A stretch of DNA of 64,000 nucleotides from Amycolatopsis xylanica (GCF_900107045.1 NZ_FNON01000005.1:1-64000); one strand, 5' to 3'; shown: positions 6,940 to 16,201, numbered from the stretch's first letter. Notes: a model not told the origin generated them from the sequence alone. Numbers and translations: made by a program.

Positions 6940-8550
6940 CTAGGAGCCGATCCCGGTGAGGGAGCGGACCTCCATCTCGGCGTGCTTGGCCGCGTCGGCC
7001 TTCGGGCCGAGCAGGGTGCCGATGTAGCCGCACAGGAACGAGAACGGGATCGAGATCAGGCCAGGGTTCTTGAGCGGGAACCAGTGGAAGTCGACCGACT
7101 GCACGATCGAGTCCGGCGTTCCCGACACCACCGGCGAGAAGAACACCAGCACCAGGCACGCGATCAGGCCGCCGTAGATGCCGCACAACGTCCCGGTCGT
7201 GTTGAACCGCTTCCAGAACAACGAATACAGCAGCGTCGACAGGTTCGCCGAAGCGGCGACCGCGAACGCCAGCGCCACCAGGAACGCGATGTTCTGGCCG
7301 CTCGCCAGGATGCCGCCCGCGATCGCCAGCACGCCGACCACGACCGCGGTGATCCGCGCGACCTTCACCTCCGCCGCCGCTTCCGCCTTGCCGTGCTTGA
7401 AGATGTTGGCGTAGACGTCGTGCGCGAAGGAGGCCGACGCGGTGATCGTCAGCCCGGCGATCACCGCGAGGATCGTCGCGAAGGCGACCGCCGAGATGAT
7501 GCCGAGCAGCAGCGTGCCGCCGATGTGCAGGGCCAGCAGCGGCGCGGCGGAGTTCTCCCCGCCCGGCGCCGCCTTGATCTCTTCGGGGCCGACGATCGCC
7601 GCCGCGCCGAAGCCGATCACGAGGGTGCAGAGATAGAAGAGGAACATGCACGCCGTCGCCCAGACGACCGAGCGGCGCGCCTCCTTGGAGTTCGGCACCG
7701 TGTAGAACCGCATCAGCACGTGGGGGAGCGCGGCCGCGCCGAGCACCAGGGCCAGCGCCAAGGACACGAAGTCCAATTTGGTCGTTCCGGTGGCGCCGTA
7801 CTGACCGCCGGGCTCGAGCAGTTTCTCCCCGAGCGGGCTCTTCTCCGCCGCGGCCGCGAGCAGGTTCGAGAAGCTGAAGCCGAACTTGCCGAACAGGAAC
7901 ACGGTGATCAGCGTGCCGGACACGAGCAGGATGCTGGCCTTGATGATCTGCACCCACGTGGTGCCCTTCATGCCGCCGACCAGCACGTACAGCACCATGA
8001 TGATGCCGACCACCGCGATCACCAGCGCCTGGCCGAGTCGCGAGTGGATGTTGAGCAGCAGCGCGACCAGCCCGCCGGCGCCCGCCATCTGCGCGAGCAT
8101 GTAGAAGAAGGAGATGACCAGCGTCGACGTCGCCGCCGCCGCGCGGACCGGGCGTTGTTTCATCCGGAACGCCAGCACGTCGCCCATGGTGAACTTGCCG
8201 GTGTTGCGCAGCAGCTCCGCGATCAGCAGCAGGTCGACCAGCCAGGCGACCAGGAACCCGATCGAGTAGAGGAACCCGTCGTAGCCGTGGATCGCGATGG
8301 CGCCCGCGATGCCGAGGAACGAGGCGGCCGACAGGAAGTCGCCGGACAGCGCGATCCCGTTCTGCCTGCCGGAGAAGACACTGCCCGCCGCGTAGTAGTC
8401 GGCGGTGGTCGAGTTGCGGGTGCTCGCGCGGTAGACCACGTAGAGCGTGATCGCGACGAACAGGGCGAACACCGCGGTGTTGACGAACGGGTTGCCGCTC
8501 GAGGTGTCCGTGGCCGCGAGAGTCGTCGTAGTCGTGGTCGCCGTGGTCAC
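6940..8550 (-). CDS. actP: Cation/acetate-type symporter (SSS family)
   Basis: 536 residues from GTG 8550, coupled to the DUF485 gene by a GTGA overlap. After a Thr-rich start come about 13 membrane helices with SSS landmarks: DYYAAGSVFSGRQNGIALSG, DFLSAASFLGIAGAIAIHGY (the cation site region), MRFYTVPNSKEARRS and ASASFAHDVYANIF. ActP-type proteins import acetate or other short monocarboxylates with Na+ or H+. The DUF485 partner supports this assignment, though the exact substrate cannot be read. It ends at the hairpin shared with tetR. Confidence 0.88.
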   Translation of the reverse strand: MTTATTTTTTLAATDTSSGNPFVNTAVFALFVAITLYVVYRASTRNSTTADYYAAGSVFSGRQNGIALSGDFLSAASFLGIAGAIAIHGYDGFLYSIGFLVAWLVDLLLIAELLRNTGKFTMGDVLAFRMKQRPVRAAAATSTLVISFFYMLAQMAGAGGLVALLLNIHSRLGQALVIAVVGIIMVLYVLVGGMKGTTWVQIIKASILLVSGTLITVFLFGKFGFSFSNLLAAAAEKSPLGEKLLEPGGQYGATGTTKLDFVSLALALVLGAAALPHVLMRFYTVPNSKEARRSVVWATACMFLFYLCTLVIGFGAAAIVGPEEIKAAPGGENSAAPLLALHIGGTLLLGIISAVAFATILAVIAGLTITASASFAHDVYANIFKHGKAEAAAEVKVARITAVVVGVLAIAGGILASGQNIAFLVALAFAVAASANLSTLLYSLFWKRFNTTGTLCGIYGGLIACLVLVFFSPVVSGTPDSIVQSVDFHWFPLKNPGLISIPFSFLCGYIGTLLGPKADAAKHAEMEVRSLTGIGS

Positions 8551-8975
8551 TGTGCTCCCTCCGCCCGCGCGCGGACCTCGTCCACCTGCGGGTCGATCCG
8601 GCGGTTCGCGAACCTGACGTAGACGGCCGTGATCACCGCGGTGCTCGCGAACTGTCCCAGGCCCAGCACGATAGCCAGGTTGACCTCGCCGATGACCTTC
8701 AGGCTCATGAACTCGTGCGCGTAGGCCGCCAGCAGCACGTAGGTGAGGTACCAGGTGAAGAACGCCAGGCTCATCGGGAACACGAACCGCCGCAGCCGCG
8801 AGCGGAGCGAGACGAACTCGGGGCTGTCGCGGATCTCGTCGAAGCTCTGGCCCGCGACCTCCGGTTCCGGTGCCAGGTTCCCGCGCACGAACATCGGGGG
8901 CAGCTGCCGCGGCGGGGTCACCGGGCGCCGTCGCGCCGAAGGGATGAGGGCGGGGGAGTGCGCGATGTCCTGCAT
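8547..8975 (-). CDS. DUF485 small membrane partner of the acetate symporter
   Basis: 142 residues. A Pro-rich cytoplasmic N-terminus leads into FDEIRDSPEFVSLRSRLRRF, the DUF485 signature. Two transmembrane helices follow (FPMSLAFFTWYLTYVLLAAY and the segment after GEVNLAIVLGLGQF). DUF485 genes regularly precede actP-type symporter genes. Here the stop overlaps the symporter GTG, indicating coupled translation and probably a complex. Its N-terminal extension is longer than in the E. coli homologue YjcH. Confidence 0.85.
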   Translation of the reverse strand: MQDIAHSPALIPSARRRPVTPPRQLPPMFVRGNLAPEPEVAGQSFDEIRDSPEFVSLRSRLRRFVFPMSLAFFTWYLTYVLLAAYAHEFMSLKVIGEVNLAIVLGLGQFASTAVITAVYVRFANRRIDPQVDEVRARAEGAQ

Positions 8976-9949
8976 GGGTGGTCCTCCGGCAAAGGTACGC
9001 GTCCATGTGGGTGACGCCGGCGCCCCGCATTCGTGTGCGCCGCGTTGCCTGATGGGCGTTCGGAGCGCACATAGTAACTACGCATCGGAATGGGGGAACA
9101 CGTCGGACCCTGGGGTTCTGACACGGTATTCGTTTTCCGGTCCGAAAGTCGCGGAAGTAACGCTGTTTCGACGGTAACGGTCTTATCACTCGAATTGGTG
9201 ACGCGAATCGTAACTCGCTGTCGCGAAATGGGTGCCTATTGGACAAAAGCCTGATCAGTGGGTTGTTGGCAGCCTGCCAGTCGTTACTGTTGGTAGTTTC
9301 CGGTTAAGTGACTTCTGTTGGGGTCATCCGCGTTTGGCGGCCAGGCGAGGCTGGCCTACGTTGGTGGAGGAGCCCTGCCGGTTCGCTCGACCGCGTGAGA
9401 AAGCCCCAAGTGGATGAGGTTGTCCCGAGGTCGATCTTGGCAATGCCACAACATCGGGCACACATTTGGGCTTGACCCCACGATCGGGTGCACGCAGGGT
9501 GCACCCTGAAGAGGCTTTGGCTACTCTGTGTAGGCTAATCGGGTGACATGGCCGTCGAGAAAATCAGTGCGGGTGGTCACTGAAAAGCATCATGGCCACG
9601 CGGGGTGACGAAAAGCGTTCACCGTGGCCTTCTGTTTCGTGTCATTTGCGCTGGTCATACACCGTGTCGCGAGCGAAATTGACTTGTCACCGTTTGGTGT
9701 ACGATTCTTTCGCCAAGCCGACAGCTGTGATCGAAAGGCGCGGAAAACCTGATCTCCATGAGGGTGCAGATCGCATGATGCGAATCCGGCGCCTGCCGGG
9801 GGATCGCAGATGTCCGTCGGCGGAACTTGACTTACGCGGCCTCACGACGTGGGCTGCTGGACGCGGATCGGCAGGGATGATCGGATGCGGTTGGCGAACA
9901 CCGCGAGCGGCCGAACCGGATCGACGACGCCGGACAGGGAGTCACATAG
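8976..9949. other. Long noncoding stretch upstream of the conservon
   Basis: No gene is supported in these 974 bp. The left part should hold the promoter of the DUF485-symporter pair. A hairpin pairs GGCCAC near 9595 with GTGGCC near 9630, including GGTGA/TCACC, and a T-rich run follows. GGGTGCAC is repeated in the segment around 9484-9504. A minus-strand frame at 9304-9504 reads like a fragment of a coding sequence but lacks a start signal and homologues I know. Base composition from about 9590 to 9730 is less GC-rich than the flanks. Confidence 0.5.
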
Positions 9950-12900
9950 GTGACCGTTGCAGGAGAAGGCCAAGTGCCTGTGGGGAAGCTGCTGGGCAGG
10001 CAGCCGCGCAAACCACGGAAGATGGCTGACTGGCGTGCGGTGCTGCGCTGGCGGGACTGGAGCCTGCCGGTCAAGCTCTCCGCCGTCACGCTGGTCCCGA
10101 TTTTGATCGCGCTGGTGCTCGGCGTCACCACGATCGCCAACCAGGTCGGCAAGTCCGACAGCTATCAGCGTATCGACAGGCTGGTGGCGCTGAACTCCGC
10201 CATCCGGACGCTGACCGACGGGCTGCAGCGCGAGCGCACGCAGACCGCGGCCGTGCTGACGGCGGGCAACGGCGTGTCGCCCGAGCTCACCGCCACCCGC
10301 GGCGAGGTCGACCGCCTGGTCGTCCCGTTCACCCTCGCCGCGGGCAAGGCGGCCACGCTCGACCCGGGCATCGGCGGCATCAAGAACGAGGCGGGCGTCC
10401 AGGTCGCCAGGCTGGCCGACGTGCGCGAGCAGGGCGGGGCGGGCAAGCTGTCGCCGGTCCAGTCGATCGGCGAGTACACCTTGATCATCGGCTCGCTGCT
10501 CAACCTCGACACCGCGCTGACCGCCAGGATCAGCGACGACGCCATCGGCGGCACGCCGAGCGCGCAGCACGACCTGCAGGTCGCCAAGGAGCAGGTCTCG
10601 CTCATCCAGGGCCTGGTCGACTACGGCATCGCGCGGGGCACGCTCGCCCCGACCGAGCTCAACCAGGTCCGGTCCGCGCAGGTGCGGTTCGTCGACAACA
10701 TCGACGACTTCCGCGCCGCCGCGTCCCAGGAGCAGCGCCAGGACTACGACAGCACGGTGGCGGGCGGCGGCTCCGACACCCGCGACACGCTGATCAAGAC
10801 GGCGCTCGGCGAGTCGGGCGTGCCGCCGGAGCAGGCCTTCCGCAAGATACCGGCGCAGTCGTGGAACGAGAGCTCGGCGGCCATCCTCGGCAGGCTGGGC
10901 GAGGTCTCGCAGCGGCTCGGCGACCAGACGGCCGTCGCCTCGGCCGCGCTCGTCGAAAGCTCCAGCAGTGGCGCCGGGCTGCTCGCGGTCCTGCTCTTCG
11001 GCGCGCTCGTGCTCGCCGCCGCGGTGGTCTTCGTGATCACCCGCCAGCTGCTGCGCTCGCTGAAGATCCTGCGCAACAGCGCGCTCGACGTCGCGAACAC
11101 GCAGCTGCCGGAGGCCGTGCGCAACATCCAGGAGGGCAGGCCGCAGAACACCGAGGTCGAGCCGGTGCCGGTCACCGCGAACGACGAGATCGGCGAGGTC
11201 GCCAGGGCCTTCGACGCGGTGCACCACCAGGCCATCCACCTCGCCGCCGAGCAGGCCGCGATGCGCACCGGCTACAGCAGCGTGTTCGTCAACCTGTCGC
11301 GCCGCAGCCAGAGCCTGGTCCAGCGCCAGCTGCAGCTCATCGAGCGGCTCGAGCGGGACGAGGAGGACGCCGACCAGCTCGCGACGCTGTTCCAGCTCGA
11401 CCACCTCGCGACGCGGATGCGGCGCAACAACGAGAACCTGATGGTGCTGTCCGGCTCCGAGTCGACGCGCCGGTCCGGTCAGCCGGTCACCACCACCGAC
11501 ATCGTGCGCGGCGCGGTCTCGGAGATCGAGCAGTACCAGCGGGTGGTCGTGCAGCCGCCGCCGACCGCGAAGATCGTCGGCTACGCGGCGGGCGACCTGA
11601 CCCGGCTGATCGCCGAGCTGCTGGACAACGCGACCGCGTTCTCCGCGCCGGAGACCAAAGTGACCGTCGCCGTGCGGATCGCCGACGACCGCTCGCTCTC
11701 GATCGACATCCTCGACAAGGGCATCGGCATGAACGAGGCCGAGGTCACCGAGGCCAACTCGCGGCTGACCGAAGCCGCTTCGGTCGACCTGGCCACCTCG
11801 CGCCGGATGGGCCTGTTCGTGGTCGGGCGGCTGGCCAGCCGTCACCGCATCGGAGTCTCGCTGCACGGCGGCAAGGACATCGTCGGTGTCCGCGCGACTG
11901 TCTCCGTGCCGCCCGAGCTGGTGATGACCCCGTACGGCGGCGACCTGCAGCACACCGGCCCGATCCCGGCGTCCCCGCAGCAGCACCAGCAGCCCGGCCA
12001 GGCGCTGCCGCAGCCGAGCGCGCTGCCGAGGCGGCAGCGCCCGGCCAACGGCACCCGGCCGTCGCCGTCGCTGCCCGAGGCCGGCTGGCCGTCCGCGGAG
12101 GACGTCGCCGCGCTGAACGAGCGGCCGCCGTCCGACATGGAGATCTCGGGAACCGCGCTGTTCAGCCCGATCAGCTCCGGCGACGACCAGCCGAGGCCGA
12201 CGGTCCCGCCGCAGCGGCCCGCCGAGCCGCCGAAGCCGCCCAAGGCTCCCGAGCCGGAGACGGTCTCGGAAAGCGGGCAGCTGCCCAGCGGCAAGGAACT
12301 GTTCGTCGCCAACGGCACCGCGCTCGGCGAGTGGTGGAGCCAGTCGGCGAAACAGGCCGCGCCCGCCGAGCCGCCCAAGCAGGCGAAGCCGGGCACGTCC
12401 GAGACGACGCCGATCTTCGACGAGATGCTCTCGGCGTGGTTCCGCGAGCCCAAGCCGCCGCAGGCGGAGAAGCAGGCCGAGGGCGAGACGCCCAAGGAGA
12501 AGACCAACTGGGACCTCGCCAGCGACGAGAACTGGCGCAAGGTGCAGGCCGTGACGCAGACGGCGCCGTCGACGTTCACCGAGGCCGGTCTCCCGCGCCG
12601 TCAGCGCGGCGAGAAGCTCATGCCGGGCAGCGCCGAGCATCCCGAGAAGCCGGCCGCCGCCGCCAAGAACGCGGACCTGCCGGTCCGTGACCCGGCGGAC
12701 GTGCGCGGCAGGCTGTCGAGCTTCCAGCAGGGCGTGAGCCGGGGCCGCAAGCAGACGTCCGCGTCGGCGAAGCCCGCTGAGCCTTCAGCGCCCAAGGCCG
12801 CCGAGGAGAAGGCTTCCCCTGCTCCGAAGGCCCCCGAAGCTCCGAAGCAGGAGAAGGCGGCGCTGCCGCCGTTGCCGCAGCGGCAGGCCAAGCCGGTGCC

Positions 12901-13234
12901 CGCCGCGGCGCCGCCCGCCCCCGAGGACGCCTCGGAACTGACCGCCACGGCGGAGTGGGCGTTCGGCTCCGACGACGGCTGGCGGACCGTGCAGGCGGTG
13001 TCACAGAGCGCACCGTCTACCTTCACCCCTGCGGGCCTGCCGAGGCGGCGGCGCGGGGAGCAGCTGCTCCCCGGCAGCGCCACCGCACCGGCGGCGCCCG
13101 CCGGTCCCAGACGAGAACGTGACGCACAGGATGTGCGCGGACGGCTGAGCAGTTTCCAGCAGGGCATCCGGCGCGGACGCCACCGGACAGCTCATCCGGC
13201 CGAAGCCAACCCAGAAAACCTGGAGGGTGAATGA
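9950..13234 (+). CDS. cvnA: Conservon sensor kinase with nitrate-sensing-like domain
   Basis: About 1094 residues from GTG 9950 (AGGGAG 8 nt upstream); GTG 9974, with AGGAGAAGG, is an alternative. Order: membrane helix about 40-60, a 280-residue extracellular NIT-like helical domain, a second helix about 343-365, HAMP, a dimerisation helix with the probable phospho-acceptor His485 (LFQLDHLATRMRRNNENL), and a HATPase domain with ELLDNATAFSAPE and DKGIGMNEAEV. A Pro-rich tail of about 420 residues ends in two copies of a module containing AGLPRR-RGE-L-PGS and DVRGRLSSFQQG. It leads a four-gene cvn operon that couples membrane sensing to a small GTPase. Confidence 0.88.
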   Translation: MTVAGEGQVPVGKLLGRQPRKPRKMADWRAVLRWRDWSLPVKLSAVTLVPILIALVLGVTTIANQVGKSDSYQRIDRLVALNSAIRTLTDGLQRERTQTAAVLTAGNGVSPELTATRGEVDRLVVPFTLAAGKAATLDPGIGGIKNEAGVQVARLADVREQGGAGKLSPVQSIGEYTLIIGSLLNLDTALTARISDDAIGGTPSAQHDLQVAKEQVSLIQGLVDYGIARGTLAPTELNQVRSAQVRFVDNIDDFRAAASQEQRQDYDSTVAGGGSDTRDTLIKTALGESGVPPEQAFRKIPAQSWNESSAAILGRLGEVSQRLGDQTAVASAALVESSSSGAGLLAVLLFGALVLAAAVVFVITRQLLRSLKILRNSALDVANTQLPEAVRNIQEGRPQNTEVEPVPVTANDEIGEVARAFDAVHHQAIHLAAEQAAMRTGYSSVFVNLSRRSQSLVQRQLQLIERLERDEEDADQLATLFQLDHLATRMRRNNENLMVLSGSESTRRSGQPVTTTDIVRGAVSEIEQYQRVVVQPPPTAKIVGYAAGDLTRLIAELLDNATAFSAPETKVTVAVRIADDRSLSIDILDKGIGMNEAEVTEANSRLTEAASVDLATSRRMGLFVVGRLASRHRIGVSLHGGKDIVGVRATVSVPPELVMTPYGGDLQHTGPIPASPQQHQQPGQALPQPSALPRRQRPANGTRPSPSLPEAGWPSAEDVAALNERPPSDMEISGTALFSPISSGDDQPRPTVPPQRPAEPPKPPKAPEPETVSESGQLPSGKELFVANGTALGEWWSQSAKQAAPAEPPKQAKPGTSETTPIFDEMLSAWFREPKPPQAEKQAEGETPKEKTNWDLASDENWRKVQAVTQTAPSTFTEAGLPRRQRGEKLMPGSAEHPEKPAAAAKNADLPVRDPADVRGRLSSFQQGVSRGRKQTSASAKPAEPSAPKAAEEKASPAPKAPEAPKQEKAALPPLPQRQAKPVPAAAPPAPEDASELTATAEWAFGSDDGWRTVQAVSQSAPSTFTPAGLPRRRRGEQLLPGSATAPAAPAGPRRERDAQDVRGRLSSFQQGIRRGRHRTAHPAEANPENLEGE

Positions 13235-13683
13235 CCTCGCCGAACGCGGCACAGCCTCAGCAGAACCAGTTCGGATGGCTGGTCAATGACTTCGCCGAGC
13301 GCGTGCCCGGTGTCGCGCACGCGGTCGTCGTCTCCGCGGACGGCCTGCTGCTGACCTCGTCGAACCGGCTCCCGCTCGACCGCGCCGACCAGCTCGCCGC
13401 CGTCGCGTCGGGCATCGTCAGCCTCACCCAGGGCGCCGCGCGCTGCTTCGAAGCGGGTGCGGTCAACGAGACGGTCGTCGAGATGGAGCTCGGCATCATG
13501 GTGCTGATGTCGATCAGCGACGGCTCCTGTCTCGCGGTGCTCGCCGCCCCCAACTGCGACATCGGGCAGGTGGCCTACGAGATGACGATGCTGGTCGATC
13601 GGGTCGGGCAGATCCTCACTCCGGAATTGCGTGCGCAACTCCAGGGCGCGGGTGGCTCACTCATTGGTGAACCGGTGGGATGA
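13231..13683 (+). CDS. cvnB: Roadblock/LC7-domain protein of the conservon
   Basis: 150 residues overlapping the kinase gene by 4 bp (ATGA). A single Roadblock/LC7 fold is recognisable from FGWLVNDFAERVPGVAHAVV, SADGLLLTSSNRLP and CLAVLAAPNCDIGQVAYEM. Roadblock proteins of this type are thought to act as GTPase-activating or regulatory partners of the MglA/Ras-like GTPase encoded two genes downstream. Length and gene order match the actinobacterial conservon pattern. Confidence 0.9.
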   Translation: MTSPNAAQPQQNQFGWLVNDFAERVPGVAHAVVVSADGLLLTSSNRLPLDRADQLAAVASGIVSLTQGAARCFEAGAVNETVVEMELGIMVLMSISDGSCLAVLAAPNCDIGQVAYEMTMLVDRVGQILTPELRAQLQGAGGSLIGEPVG

Positions 13684-13690
13684 TGCCTCG

Positions 13691-14347
13691 ATGAGCACGG
13701 GATCCGGATACCCAGAGAGGCCGGTTGGCGACGACGGCACGTTCGCCGACGTCCTCAACGGCTTCACGCTGGACTCCGGCCGTGGCCGTCGGAAGCAGCG
13801 AAGGAAGGACAAGGACTCCGGCCAGCAGGGGTCATCGCAGGAACCGACCGACCAAGGAGACCGCGTGACCTCAGTAGTCTCGCCGCCGGACACGGGCGGG
13901 CTCTTCGACCCGGCTCCGCAGGAGTACGCCGACTACGCCAGTTATGCCGAATACCCCGCGTCGGCGCAGGACGATCTCCTCCATCCGGCCGAAGAGACGG
14001 CGATCGTCCGGCCGTACGCTCTGACGGGTGGCCGCACCAAGGCGAATCACGCGTTGGAGCTGGAGACCCTGGTCTCCGCGAAGGAAGAAGTCGCGGTCGG
14101 GGTCTTCTCCGACGCCGCGATGCAGCAGATCGAGAGCCTCTCGATCATGGAAGAGTGCCGGACCCCGCGTTCGGTCGCCGAGATCGCGGCGGCCATGCGC
14201 ATACCGCTGGGCGTGGCGCGAGTGCTGATCAGCGACGCGGCGGACGCGGGACTGGTCACCGTGCACAAGACGCTCTCCGGCAATGACGGCGCCGAAGCAC
14301 ACTTGGTGTTGATGGAAAGGGTTTTGAGTGGACTCCGTCGGCTTTAA
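13691..14347 (+). CDS. cvnC: DUF742 protein of the conservon
   Basis: 218 residues from ATG 13691. The C-terminal DUF742 domain starts near IVRPYALTGGRTKANHALEL and contains SIMEECRTPRSVAEIAAAMR and LGVARVLISDAADAGLVTVH, a winged-helix-like segment. The disordered N-terminus is unusually long. A second possible start, GTG 13865 with AAGGAG at 13854-13859, would give a 160-residue form closer to the family core, so two products are conceivable. The end overlaps the GTPase gene by 20 bp. Confidence 0.85.
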   Translation: MSTGSGYPERPVGDDGTFADVLNGFTLDSGRGRRKQRRKDKDSGQQGSSQEPTDQGDRVTSVVSPPDTGGLFDPAPQEYADYASYAEYPASAQDDLLHPAEETAIVRPYALTGGRTKANHALELETLVSAKEEVAVGVFSDAAMQQIESLSIMEECRTPRSVAEIAAAMRIPLGVARVLISDAADAGLVTVHKTLSGNDGAEAHLVLMERVLSGLRRL

Positions 14348-14939
14348 GGCACCGCGGGAAACCGCGCCGCCGACCATGACATCGGCGAAGATCGTCGTGG
14401 CGGGCGGCTTCGGTGCGGGCAAGACGACCTTCGTCGGCTCTGTGTCGGAGATCGTCCCGCTCACCACCGAGGCGATGATGACGGACGCGAGCACCGGCAT
14501 CGACAACCTGGACGCCACCCCGAAGAAGTCGACCACCACGGTCGCCATGGACTTCGGCCGCGTCTCGCTCGACGCCGACCTGATCCTGTACCTGTTCGGC
14601 ACCCCCGGCCAGCAGCGTTTCTGGTTCATGTGGGACGACCTGGTCCGCGGCGCCATCGGCGCGGTGGTCCTCGCCGACACCCGCCGCCTCGCCGACTCGT
14701 TCGCCCCGGTCGACTTCTTCGAGGACCGCGGCCTCCCGTACATCGTCGGCGTGAACTGCTTCGACGGGATCCTCCAGCACGACATCAACGACGTGCGCGA
14801 GGCACTCTCGATCGACCCGAGCATCCCGATCGTGCGCTGCGACGCCCGCGACCGCGAGTCGACCAAGCAGACGCTGATCACCCTCGTCGAGTACGCGATG
14901 CGCCAGTGGATCGCGCTCCGGGCGGCCAACGCCCGCTGA
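14328..14939 (+). CDS. cvnD: Ras-like small GTPase of the conservon
   Basis: 203 residues starting at GTG 14328 inside the end of cvnC. The P-loop GGFGAGKTTF (residues 26-35), the switch segment with LFGTPGQQRFWFMWDDL and a guanine-recognition VNCFDG are present, as in the prokaryotic MglA/CvnD GTPases. It is expected to cycle between GDP and GTP states under control of the Roadblock protein and to relay the signal sensed by the kinase. The gene is followed by a perfect 42-bp palindrome, the probable operon terminator. Confidence 0.9.
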   Translation: MDSVGFKAPRETAPPTMTSAKIVVAGGFGAGKTTFVGSVSEIVPLTTEAMMTDASTGIDNLDATPKKSTTTVAMDFGRVSLDADLILYLFGTPGQQRFWFMWDDLVRGAIGAVVLADTRRLADSFAPVDFFEDRGLPYIVGVNCFDGILQHDINDVREALSIDPSIPIVRCDARDRESTKQTLITLVEYAMRQWIALRAANAR

Positions 14940-14956
14940 CCCTCGTGAGTGGTGCT

Positions 14957-14998
14957 CGTGAGTGGTATGGCCGGTTCTAACCGGCCATACCACTCACG
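14957..14998. repeat. 42-bp dispersed palindrome, copy 2 (perfect)
   Basis: The left arm CGTGAGTGGTATGGCCGGTT (14957-14976) and right arm (14979-14998) match perfectly over 20 bp around two bases. It lies 17 bp after the cvnD stop, where it probably terminates the conservon. This is the most symmetrical copy in the window. Confidence 0.85.
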
Positions 14999-15310
14999 AC
15001 CCGGCCTGACGTGCGCAGGTGAGGGGTCCTTGCTGCGCCGAGCGCAGCTGTGGAGCCCTGTCCAGGTCCTAGAGGCAAGCGCGAGTGGTAACACCGCTCC
15101 GCTAGATGCAGCAAAGTCACCACTCGCACGCATCTCATCGAGTCTGGTCGCGCAGCGAGGGTGCCCCCGAGTGTTTACTAAGCACCGAATGGCCCTCTCG
15201 CTTCACCGCTTGGCCGAGGTCGGCACCTCATCGAGCTTGGCCAGGAAGCTCACGCCGGCCAGCACAGAACACGTCGGGCTGGGCTTCTCTCAATAATCCG
15301 GCCATACCAC
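14999..15310. other. Intergenic mosaic of repeat fragments
   Basis: No gene is supported. The stretch contains GTCGCGCAGCGAGGG (about 15146-15160), also present near 1085-1099. It also has CCGGCCAGCACA (about 15254), found in reverse orientation near 1030, and a right half of the 42-bp palindrome at 15298-15314. It looks like decayed dispersed intergenic repeats rather than a gene. Confidence 0.5.
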
Positions 15311-15520
15311 TCACGCCCCTTCTTGGCCGAGTAGCGCGTCGAGCCGGTACTGGAGGAGCTCCGCTGCGTTGGCGATCCCCGGCCTGGGCTCGATGCCCGA
15401 GCGGTCTCGAAAGGCCACGATCGCCTGGATGTTCCGCCGCGCGACGACCAAGTCGTCGATCTCCGCGCGTAGCTCGGCGGACAGCCTTGGCCAAACCGCC
15501 TGTGCGTCGAAGGTGTTCAC
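15311..15520 (-). CDS. Small hypothetical protein (69 aa)
   Basis: A 69-residue helical, charged protein beginning MNTFDAQAVWPRLSAELRAE and containing VVARRNIQAIVAFRDRSGIE. The amino-acid pattern looks like a real coding sequence. However, the GTG start has GGAGG only 1 nt upstream, so the exact start is uncertain. It is divergent from the nitroreductase gene 52 bp away and may share a promoter region with it. No family recognised. Confidence 0.5.
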   Translation of the reverse strand: MNTFDAQAVWPRLSAELRAEIDDLVVARRNIQAIVAFRDRSGIEPRPGIANAAELLQYRLDALLGQEGA

Positions 15521-15572
15521 GCCTCCATCTTGCGGTTACGGTCGAGTGGTTATTTCGATCTAGGGGGTCACC

Positions 15573-16157
15573 GTGGAATTCCAGGATGTGGTGCGCCGTC
15601 GTCGCATGGTGCGTGAGTTCACCGACGAGCCGGTCTCGGACGAGAGCCTCCAGCGCATCTTGCGCAACGCCTTACGCGGGCCGTCCGCCGGTTTCTCGCA
15701 AGGCCAAGGCTTTCTCGTCCTGCAGGGCGATGAGCTGAAGCGGTTCTGGGAGTACGGCGCGGCGTGGACGCACGAAACCGTGAAGACCGCGCCGGTCGTG
15801 ATCATTCCGCTGTCGGTCAAGAACGTGTATCTCGACCGCTACGCCCGTGAAGACAAGGGTTGGACCGACCGCGACGAAGCCCGCTGGCCGGTGCCGTTCT
15901 GGGACATCGACACCGGCATGGCGACGCTGCTGATCCTGCAGACCGTCGTCGACGAAGGCCTCGGCGCGGTCTACACCGGCATCGGGCCTGAAGCCGTGAA
16001 GAAGCTGCGCGCGGACTTCGGCGTGCCGGAAGACCACGAGCCGATCGGTGTCGTCGCGCTCGGCCACGCCGCGGAAACCGAGGCTTCGCCCGGGTCCTCG
16101 GTGCGCAAGGTCGCGCGCCGCGCCTTTGACGACGTGGTCCGCTTTGGGCACTGGTGA
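15573..16157 (+). CDS. Nitroreductase-family flavoprotein
   Basis: 194 residues from GTG 15573, preceded by AGGGGG. The N-terminus MEFQDVVRRRRMVREFTDEP contains the FMN-phosphate-binding Arg pair typical of the family. LRGPSAGFSQGQGFLVL and GLGAVYTGIGPEAVKKLRAD complete the fold, with PIGVVALGHAAE near the C-terminus. These enzymes use NAD(P)H and bound FMN to reduce nitro compounds, quinones or enones. The natural substrate is not indicated. A strong hairpin (16202-16248) follows the gene. Confidence 0.87.
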   Translation: MEFQDVVRRRRMVREFTDEPVSDESLQRILRNALRGPSAGFSQGQGFLVLQGDELKRFWEYGAAWTHETVKTAPVVIIPLSVKNVYLDRYAREDKGWTDRDEARWPVPFWDIDTGMATLLILQTVVDEGLGAVYTGIGPEAVKKLRADFGVPEDHEPIGVVALGHAAETEASPGSSVRKVARRAFDDVVRFGHW

Positions 16158-16201
16158 GGGCTCGTAAGTGTGGCTTGCGTTGTCGATCGACGCGTGAGCA
16201 T

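Noticed and set aside
9304..9504. 66-codon minus-strand frame in the gap before the conservon
   Set aside because: No ribosome site or recognisable domain. It could be a transposase remnant, but this cannot be supported.
9842..12640. 932-codon minus-strand frame opposite the conservon kinase
   Set aside because: It is composed of Arg/Leu/Asp-rich low-complexity sequence mirroring the kinase's codon bias, and no start signal was seen.
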